Shown piece after piece: positions 6,670 through 11,556 of a stretch of DNA of 13,591 bases. Every line of letters starts with the position of its first letter. Position 1 is the first letter of the stretch. The notes beneath the pieces are model-generated. The model was not told the origin of the DNA and did not search any database. It worked only from the letters and a program-made list of their open reading frames with translations. This DNA comes from RYN-230 sp036509255. Its GTDB lineage: Bacteria; Actinomycetota; Actinomycetes; Streptosporangiales; Streptosporangiaceae. Both the position numbers and the translations under genes were made by a program. The stretch lies in the NCBI GenBank assembly GCA_036509255.1, contig DATCFY010000034.1, positions 1-13,591 on the forward strand. The letters are read 5' to 3'.

Positions 6670-6972
6670 GTGCCGCCGATCGCCGCGGCACGCACTGCGT
6701 TGACCCGTGCGGCCGGGCATTCGTGGCCGGCCGCGGCATACGGCTCGGCTTCGAGACTGGCGTCAGGACCCACGAACACCACTGCCCGGTGGTTCATGGA
6801 CACCTGCAACCCGAGCTGCGCCCAGGGAGGGCACTGGGTGAACGCCCGCGTGTTCTTCTACAACGTGATGCACCATCGTGGTCCCGGCTGGAATTACAGT
6901 CAGGTCAAGGTGACCTACCGGGACGGCGTCTGGAACGCCTACATCAACGGCAGGGGCTGGTGGATCTGGTGA
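6670..6972 (+). CDS. Small Cys-containing protein of unknown function, probably secreted or once secreted
   Basis: A 100-residue frame from GTG 6670, with AAGG six bases upstream. The C-terminal 60 residues carry DTCNPSCAQGGHW, then RVFFYNVMHH, YSQVKVTYRDG and a Trp-rich end (GRGWWIW). A C-x-P-x-C-A-x-G motif followed by beta-strands is typical of small exported actinobacterial proteins. The first 27 residues look like a signal peptide scaffold (PIAAARTALTRAAGHSWPAAA, broken by Arg8, Arg13 and His17), so export may be weak or lost. An in-frame stop at 6613-6615 prevents a longer start. The gene may be functional, newly truncated or decaying. It converges on the next gene with a 24-base gap. 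Confidence 0.5.
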   Translation: MPPIAAARTALTRAAGHSWPAAAYGSASRLASGPTNTTARWFMDTCNPSCAQGGHWVNARVFFYNVMHHRGPGWNYSQVKVTYRDGVWNAYINGRGWWIW

Positions 6973-6996
6973 CCCCGGCCTTCTCCGGGATAGGTC

Positions 6997-7290
6997 CTAC
7001 GCCGGGCCGGTCCCGTCCGGCTGGTAGCCGGCGCTGCTCAGCATCCGGCGCAGGTCGAGGACCGTCTGCGTATCGAGGTCCTTGCCCGCGGGCTGCTCGA
7101 TGAATTCCTTCTGGGTCCCGATCGTCACGCCCAGCTTGCCGCCGGACTCCTCCACGGTCGTGGCGACCGCCTCGAGCAGCGACACAACGGCCCGCCATTC
7201 GATGTTGTGACTGACTGGGTGCTCGAAGATCTGCCGCAGGGTGTTGCGGTGGTGATTGCTCAGGTGATCTGGCTCTGGCGTCACGGACAT
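6997..7290 (-). CDS. HicA-like small protein without an adjacent antitoxin
   Basis: The 97-residue frame starts at the ATG ending at 7290; a perfect AGGAGG (7295-7300, minus strand) four bases upstream decides this over a longer start at 7314. Conserved parts are HHRNTLRQIFEHPVSHNIEW, VVSLLEAVATTVEE, KLGVTIG and KDLDTQTVLDLRRMLSSAGY. The HP-x-S-x-NIEW and final VxDLRRxL-xxAGY patterns are those of actinobacterial proteins distantly related to the HicA fold (dsRBD-like RNA-binding). True HicA toxins are about 60 residues, carry a Gly-Ser-His motif and pair with HicB; neither that motif nor a HicB gene is present. A toxin role is therefore doubtful. It lies 25 bases behind the TetR gene on the same strand and is probably co-transcribed with it. 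Confidence 0.72.
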   Translation of the reverse strand: MSVTPEPDHLSNHHRNTLRQIFEHPVSHNIEWRAVVSLLEAVATTVEESGGKLGVTIGTQKEFIEQPAGKDLDTQTVLDLRRMLSSAGYQPDGTGPA

Positions 7291-7315
7291 CCGTCCTCCT
7301 GTTGTCCCTGCCACC

Positions 7316-7933
7316 TTAGTGAGCGTCGGCGGCCGGGGCGCGCAGCCCGTCGCGCAGCACCGCCACCGCGCGGTACGGATCCGGCTGATCGCCGGAACGG
7401 CCCCGCAGGGCGAACAGGATGCCGGACAGGATGGCCATCAGCTCGGCCACGCCGATGTCTCCGCGGATCGTCCCGCTGCGCTGGGCGGCGGCCAGCAGAT
7501 CGCCGATCGCCTCGCGCAGTCGCGCGGCCGTCCCGGTCAGCGTTGCGTTCACGTCAGTGCCCGCGCTGGCCAGCGCGTCGGCCAGGTCCCGTTTGGGGGC
7601 GGCCTCGGCGACCAGCCGGTCGATGAAGCCCAGCAGGGCCCCGCCGGGGTCCGGGGCGCCCCTCAGCGACTCCGCCTCGGCGGCCAGCCGCTGCAGCCGG
7701 TCATGCAGCACCGCCTCCCAGAGCGCTTCCTTGGCGGGGAAATGCCGGTAGAGGGTGCCGGGGCCGACCCCCGCCCGGCGGGCGATCTCGTCGAGCGGCA
7801 CGGACAGCCCCTCGGCGGCGAACGCGGCCGTGGCCGCGGCCAGCACCCGCTCCCGGTTCCGGCGCGCGTCCGCCCGCAGCGGCCGGAGTTTAACCGGGGC
7901 GCTGTCTCCGGTACTGTCGTAAGCGGGGCGCAC
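7316..7933 (-). CDS. TetR family transcriptional regulator
   Basis: A 205-residue one-component repressor. The N-terminal helix-turn-helix spans about residues 22-68, with RNRERVLAAATAAFAAEGL, VPLDEIARRAGVGPGTLYRH and FPAKEALWEAVL all intact. The C-terminal helical ligand/dimer domain includes ALLGFIDRLVAEAAPKRDLA and GDIGVAELMAILSGILFALR, typical of the actinobacterial TetR group with an SBP-type C-terminal domain. The only usable start is GTG 7931-7933; a stop lies four codons upstream and GGAGA abuts the GTG, so translation may be leaderless. It is divergent from the SnoaL-like gene with 34 bp between starts, so self-repression and control of that neighbour are likely. The ligand is unknown. 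Confidence 0.93.
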   Translation of the reverse strand: MRPAYDSTGDSAPVKLRPLRADARRNRERVLAAATAAFAAEGLSVPLDEIARRAGVGPGTLYRHFPAKEALWEAVLHDRLQRLAAEAESLRGAPDPGGALLGFIDRLVAEAAPKRDLADALASAGTDVNATLTGTAARLREAIGDLLAAAQRSGTIRGDIGVAELMAILSGILFALRGRSGDQPDPYRAVAVLRDGLRAPAADAH

Positions 7934-7967
7934 TCTCCGATTTTACCCTGCGAAGGAGCCGCCAGCC
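7934..7967. promoter_or_regulatory. Short divergent regulatory region between TetR and SnoaL-like genes
   Basis: Only 34 bp separate the two starts. It contains the AAGGAG ribosome-binding site of the plus-strand gene (7953-7958) and a small AT-rich core (7939-7946). Promoters probably reach into both coding regions. I found no clear TetR palindrome inside it. Confidence 0.5.
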
Positions 7968-8420
7968 ATGCCCGCCATCACCCCGCGTGAGACCGCCGAG
8001 CAGTTCCTCCGGGCCACCATCAGCCCCGATCCCGGGGACATGGCCGACTTCTACGCCCCCGACGTCGTCATCGAGATGCCGTTCGCGCCTGCGGGGCTTT
8101 ACCCGGCCCGGATCGAGACCACCCGGGAGGAGCTGCGCACCCGGTTCCGGGCGGGCGCCGCGGCGCGCCGGTACACGGACCTGCGCGACGTGGTCATCCA
8201 CGAAACCGCCGAGCCCGGGGTCGTCATCGCCGAGTACGGGCTGGACGGTGAGCTCACCGGGACGGCTGAGCCGTTCTCGCTGCGCTTCGTGATGGTGATG
8301 ACCATCCGGGACGGCCAGATCGTGCACACCCGCGATTACAGCGACCCCATCGCGGGCGCGCGGGCGCTCGGGCGGCTCCCGCAGTTGCTGGCCGCGCTCA
8401 CGCCCGGCCAGCCCGGCTGA
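7968..8420 (+). CDS. SnoaL-like / NTF2-fold protein
   Basis: A 150-residue single-domain protein from ATG 7968, nine bases after AAGGAG. It has the NTF2-like alpha+beta cone pattern: a leading helix (ETAEQFLRAT), FYAPDVVIEMPFAP, a middle section with YTDLRDVVIHE and VVIAEYGLDGEL, then FVMVMTIRDGQIVHTRDYSD ending in the family's typical dGxI-xxxRDYxDP strand pair. Members are cyclases, isomerases, dehydratases or ligand-binding proteins; the SnoaL subgroup often accompanies TetR or polyketide genes. Substrate residues cannot be assigned from sequence alone. It is divergent from the TetR gene, so it is probably under that regulator. Its stop lies inside a short tandem repeat. Confidence 0.87.
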   Translation: MPAITPRETAEQFLRATISPDPGDMADFYAPDVVIEMPFAPAGLYPARIETTREELRTRFRAGAAARRYTDLRDVVIHETAEPGVVIAEYGLDGELTGTAEPFSLRFVMVMTIRDGQIVHTRDYSDPIAGARALGRLPQLLAALTPGQPG

Positions 8421-8466
8421 CGGCCAGCCCGGCTGACGGCCAGGCCGGCGGTCAGGCTGACGGTCA
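8411..8466 (+). repeat. Short tandem repeats joining two convergent gene ends; possible bidirectional terminator
   Basis: A 16-bp unit GCCCGGCTGACGGCCA is present twice perfectly (8411-8426, 8427-8442). It is followed by two related 12-mers, GGCCGGCGGTCA (8443-8454) and GGCTGACGGTCA (8455-8466). The first copy contains the SnoaL-like gene's TGA and the last supplies the TCA that is the stop of the DUF402 gene on the other strand. CTGAC/GTCAG arms (8433-8437, 8451-8455) could fold with an inner GCC/GGC pairing. Replication slippage at the gene ends is the simplest origin. Confidence 0.6.
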
Positions 8467-8973
8467 GGCTTCCTGGCGGGCCCGGGCCAGCCAGCGGCGC
8501 CCGGCCTGGCCGAACGGCTCGGCCCGGGACGAGACCGCCTCAACCAGCCAGTCGCAGGTCTGCCGGGCCTGGCTGATCACCTCGGCCGGGTAGCCCAGCC
8601 GCACCTGATGCTCGGCGAACTCGTCCTCGTCGAGCACCTCCACCCGGCCGTCGAGGTACCGGACCACGTCCAGGTCCAGGTCGACCGCCGTGACCGTGCC
8701 CCCGTCCAGCACCGGGCGGGTGGTCACGTCGACGTAGATCTCCAGTTTGTACTCGGCGTTGAAGCACGCGGTCCAGCAGCCCTCGGCCGGCACGAGCAGC
8801 ACGAAGTCACGCGGCCACACCACCGGGGGCTCGGCGCCGCGCTGCTGGGTGAGGCCGCGGCGGCCAAAGAACCACCACCCGAACTCGTCCTGGCCGAGCG
8901 GCTCGAGGTCGTAATGCCAGTGATCGATGCCGCCCCATTTGGTGTAGCGCACCGCGACCTGCCCAGCGCTCAC
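8464..8973 (-). CDS. DUF402 / FomD-like family protein, probable nucleotide phosphohydrolase
   Basis: A 169-residue protein read from GTG at 8971-8973 in a GTGA overlap with the upstream gene's stop, so the two are probably coupled. The DUF402 beta-barrel core is clear: WFFGRRG, then VVWPRDFVLLVP, WTACFN, YVDVTTRPVLDGGTV, VDLDLDVV and LDEDEFAEHQVRLGYP. The DLD and DEDEF acidic residues are those that bind divalent metal in the family. Characterised relatives remove phosphate or nucleotide groups from nucleoside diphosphates (Staphylococcus Ntdp) or from cytidylylated fosfomycin intermediates (FomD). The partner gene is an HExxH-family protein, so a role processing its product or cofactor is possible but is inference. 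Confidence 0.85.
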   Translation of the reverse strand: MSAGQVAVRYTKWGGIDHWHYDLEPLGQDEFGWWFFGRRGLTQQRGAEPPVVWPRDFVLLVPAEGCWTACFNAEYKLEIYVDVTTRPVLDGGTVTAVDLDLDVVRYLDGRVEVLDEDEFAEHQVRLGYPAEVISQARQTCDWLVEAVSSRAEPFGQAGRRWLARARQEA

Positions 8974-10685
8974 CGGCCGTCCCTGCCCGGGCCCACGAGC
9001 CTGCGCGCGGCGGCGGCCAGGCGGGACTGATCGCAGTTATCGAGATCGCGGAGCGACATCCCGGTCACGTCAGCCACGTCGCTTCCGACCACGTCACCCG
9101 GGAGCGCAGCGTCCAGCACCATGTCGTCCGCGAGCACATCATCCACGAGCACATCATCCAGGACCGCTCTGCCCAGGAGGGAGTCGCTGAGGACGGAGTC
9201 GCCCAGGACCGAGTCGCCCAGGATCGCATCCGCCAGCACCGCCTCGTGAGCGAGCACGGCGGTCTCCTCGCCCATGCGCACTCCCTGGCCATCGACCGTC
9301 AGCTGGTTGCGGGGGAGTCCGTGACCCGTCCGGGCCCGCGACAGCTCGGCCACCGGCATCTTCTCGTCCGCCCAGGCCTGCAGGGTAGCGGCCATCCCGC
9401 CGACGAAGATGCGCCCGGCGTCGGTCAGCCGGCCGCTGGCCCCCAGGACCGTGGTGGCGGTGGCGGCGGCCTCGCGCCAGCGCAGGTACTCCAGGCGCGC
9501 CCGGGCCGCCGCCGCGCGGTCCTCCGCCAGTCGCTGCCAGCGCCAGAAGCCGGTGACGCCGAGGCAGCCATAAGCCCGCTCCAGCAGGCCGCTGATCGGC
9601 CGCGCGCGGTCACATCGCCCGCCGTCTCGCCGAGCATCCTCGCACCATGCGTCGGCGCACCGCGGATGGTCACACCACGGGGCGTCGTAGCGCTGGCCGT
9701 CGTCCGCTTCGATCAGCGGGACCAGGTCGAGCACTGCGCCCAGCTTCGCGTGCTGAACCTCCTGCGCCAGGCTCACCGCCAGCGCCAGTGCGTCGGCCGG
9801 GGGCGACAGGGCCACGCTGCCGAACGCCTCCCGTGAACTGGCGCTGACCTGCCCGTGCGACGGGCGCCGCAGGGGGGTCAGCACCTGCAGCGCGGCGTGG
9901 ATTTCGTCGGCGGTGGTCCCCGGCTGGTCGGTGAGCAGATCCCAGGCCGGGGGCAGCACCCGCTGCCACCGGGTGGCTTCCGCGGGGCTCAGCCGCCCGC
10001 CGAGGGTCCCCGCAGACGGCATCCGGTCTGGATCCAGGTCGTCGATCACGAGGCGGAGGGTCAGTCCCCTCGCCGTGGCGCGGATAGCGTGCAGCCCCCG
10101 CCATCCGGGAGCGTCGGCGCGCGTATCCGCAGGGATGCGGATCAGGCGCCGGCCCGCGATCACCCGGGCGCCCTCCGCCGTGTAGCGCACGTTGGCCATC
10201 CCGTCTGGCACCGCCCCCGGGGCCAGCGTGACCTGCCCGACCGACGGCAGCGTGATGACGCCGCGGCGGACCGGGACCTCGATCGTGCAGGGATACCGCG
10301 CCCTGATCGCGGCGGCGGCCGCCAGCGCGGCCAGCTGGGCGGGTTCGCCGCCGGCCCGGTCCGGCCGATCCGCGCTGAGGTGTTCCCCGCTCAGCAGGGC
10401 GCGGAGGGCCCGGTCAGCCCACGCTCCCACGGACGGGTGCCGGAGGACCGCCTCGACCGCCTCGGGCGCCTGGCGCTGCACGTCGGCCAGCAGCTCAAAG
10501 CCCCGGCCCGCCTGGCTAGCCTGCGGGTGACCGATCTCGCGGGCCATGGTCCTGACCGCCCAGATCAGCAGCAGGTGCTTGCTGTACTGCGCGGCGACCA
10601 GAGGCTGGACCGCGTCGGTCCCTCCGCCGCCAGTCCCGAGGGCGGCCAGTGTCTCAGCGGGAACCTGGTGAGTGCGGATGTTCAT
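8970..10685 (-). CDS. HExxH-motif-family putative peptide modification protein with altered active-site motif
   Basis: A 571-residue protein. The N-terminal half matches the actinobacterial family named for its HExxH motif (recently linked to alpha-ketoglutarate-dependent peptide beta-hydroxylation, as I recall it): AAQYSKHLLLIWAV, FELLADVQRQAPEAVEAVLR and HPSVGAWADR, then SSREAFGSVALSPPADALAL and HAKLGAVLDLVPL. In place of HExxH it has QEVQH (residues 308-312; CAG at 9762-9764), losing the first metal-ligand His. Just after YDAPW is an insertion with Cys338, Cys343, Cys348 and Cys358 (C-x4-C-x4-C-x9-C), not expected in the family. Residues 482-536 are 11 copies of a pentapeptide. Three 7-bp repeats and GAAGG precede the ATG. 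It is coupled to the DUF402 gene downstream. Catalysis may be lost or changed. Confidence 0.8.
   Translation of the reverse strand: MNIRTHQVPAETLAALGTGGGGTDAVQPLVAAQYSKHLLLIWAVRTMAREIGHPQASQAGRGFELLADVQRQAPEAVEAVLRHPSVGAWADRALRALLSGEHLSADRPDRAGGEPAQLAALAAAAAIRARYPCTIEVPVRRGVITLPSVGQVTLAPGAVPDGMANVRYTAEGARVIAGRRLIRIPADTRADAPGWRGLHAIRATARGLTLRLVIDDLDPDRMPSAGTLGGRLSPAEATRWQRVLPPAWDLLTDQPGTTADEIHAALQVLTPLRRPSHGQVSASSREAFGSVALSPPADALALAVSLAQEVQHAKLGAVLDLVPLIEADDGQRYDAPWCDHPRCADAWCEDARRDGGRCDRARPISGLLERAYGCLGVTGFWRWQRLAEDRAAAARARLEYLRWREAAATATTVLGASGRLTDAGRIFVGGMAATLQAWADEKMPVAELSRARTGHGLPRNQLTVDGQGVRMGEETAVLAHEAVLADAILGDSVLGDSVLSDSLLGRAVLDDVLVDDVLADDMVLDAALPGDVVGSDVADVTGMSLRDLDNCDQSRLAAAARRLVGPGRDGR
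9078..9242 (-). repeat. 11 x 15-bp tandem repeat encoding a pentapeptide array
   Basis: Eleven consecutive 15-bp units, in phase with the reading frame of the HExxH-family gene, encode AVLAD, AILGD, SVLGD, SVLSD, SLLGR, AVLDD, VLVDD, VLADD, MVLDA, ALPGD and VVGSD. The consensus is small-hydrophobic-Leu-x-Asp. It resembles, but does not exactly match, the A(D/N)Lxx pattern of pentapeptide-repeat beta-helices, since the position before Leu is Val, Ile or Leu rather than Asp/Asn. The central copies are the most alike at DNA level, so the array probably grew by slippage. Confidence 0.85.
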
Positions 10686-10691
10686 GGCCTT

Positions 10692-10712
10692 CGCTCACCG
10701 CTCACCGCTCTC
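10692..10712 (-). repeat. Three heptamer repeats next to the start of the HExxH-family gene
   Basis: On the plus strand CGCTCAC occurs twice and CGCTCTC once, end to end. On the coding strand this gives GAGAGCG-GTGAGCG-GTGAGCG, starting seven bases before the ATG. It overlaps the translation initiation region and may affect ribosome access. Confidence 0.6.
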
Positions 10713-10782
10713 CGCCACGTCCGTTGTCTCTCAGCGGATCTGCGTCTCACGCAAGTGACACGCCATTACCATTTTTGCCGCA

Positions 10783-10813
10783 ATATTAAGATCGATAAAC
10801 GTTCGGTAGTCAG
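10783..10813 (-). promoter_or_regulatory. Candidate promoter for the HExxH-family gene
   Basis: The 124-base gap 10686-10809 has an AT-rich core unlike its flanks. On the minus strand TAATAT (10783-10788) could be a -10 and CTGACT (10808-10813, overlapping the kdpE stop) a weak -35 at 19 bp. The spacing is long and the hexamers are poor, so read-through from kdpDE is an alternative. No terminator is seen after kdpE. Confidence 0.25.
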
Positions 10814-11556
10814 CCGATGGCGCTTCCGTTACCCCCGGTCCCGTTACCCCCCGCGCTGTGAGCGTCCCCCTCGGCGGGCTGGTAGCGATAACCCATCCCG
10901 GGCTCCGTCAGCAGCCACCGGGGCCGTGACGGGTCAGGTTCCAGCTTGCGCCGCAGCTGGGCCATGTAGAGCCGGAGGTTGCCGGACGCGTCGGCGTAGC
11001 CGGGGCCCCACACCTCGGTCAGCAGCTGGCGCTGGGTGAGCAGCTTGCCGGGGTTGCGGAGCAGCACCTCCAGCAGGTGCCACTCGGTCGGGGTGAGCCG
11101 GATCGCCTCGCCGTCGCCGCCGCTGCGCAACACCGTCTTGGCGGCCAGGTCGATGACCAGGTCGCCGACACCGATCACGGGCTCGTCGGCCGCGGGGGTG
11201 CCCCGCCGGATCGCGGCGCGCATCCGGGCCAGCAGCTCCTCCATGTCGAACGGCTTGGTCACGTAGTCGTCCGCGCCGGCGTCGAGGGCCTCGACCTTGT
11301 CCGTGCTATCGGCCCGGCCGGACAGCACGATGATCGGGGCCTGGGTCCATCCGCGCAGTCCCGCGATGACCTCGATGCCGTCCAGGTCGGGCAGGCCCAG
11401 GTCGAGGAGCACCAGGTCCGGCGGGTGCCGGCCCGCCGCGGTCAGCGCCTCGGACCCGGTCGCGGCGGTGACGACCTCGTAGTTGCGCACCCGGAGGTTG
11501 ATCCGCAGCGCGCGCAGGATCTGCGGTTCGTCGTCGACGACCAGGACACGGGTCAC
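10810..11556 (-). CDS. kdpE: Response regulator KdpE
   Basis: A 248-residue OmpR/PhoB-type regulator that acts with KdpD to switch on the high-affinity potassium pump genes kdpFABC. The receiver domain (1-118) has the acidic pair in VVDDEPQILRAL, phospho-acceptor Asp52 in VLLDLGLPD, Ser80 and Lys101 in YVTKPF. The winged-helix DNA-binding domain (about 130-228) has RLTPTEWHLLEVLLRNPGKL, LLTEVWGPGYAD, LRLYMAQLRRKLEPDP and TEPGMGYRY, as in KdpE. A short GGNGTGGNGS tail from small repeats (about 10822-10852) follows and is not typical. The GTG start sits in a GTGA overlap with the kdpD stop. The kdpFABC targets lie outside the window. Confidence 0.95.
   Translation of the reverse strand: MTRVLVVDDEPQILRALRINLRVRNYEVVTAATGSEALTAAGRHPPDLVLLDLGLPDLDGIEVIAGLRGWTQAPIIVLSGRADSTDKVEALDAGADDYVTKPFDMEELLARMRAAIRRGTPAADEPVIGVGDLVIDLAAKTVLRSGGDGEAIRLTPTEWHLLEVLLRNPGKLLTQRQLLTEVWGPGYADASGNLRLYMAQLRRKLEPDPSRPRWLLTEPGMGYRYQPAEGDAHSAGGNGTGGNGSAIG

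Noticed and set aside
7882..7915. CCGGAG ... CTCCGG inverted arms near the TetR start, considered as an operator
   Set aside because: Arms are six bases, about 17 apart and inside the TetR coding sequence; expected by chance at this GC content.
10686..10809. 13-codon minus-strand frame in the gap before the HExxH-family gene, considered as a precursor peptide
   Set aside because: No ribosome-binding site, no similarity to known precursors, and chance frames of this size are common.
9246..11039. Long plus-strand frames opposite the HExxH-family and kdpE genes
   Set aside because: They match no family, are rich in Arg, Gly and Gln, and lie entirely opposite well-supported genes.
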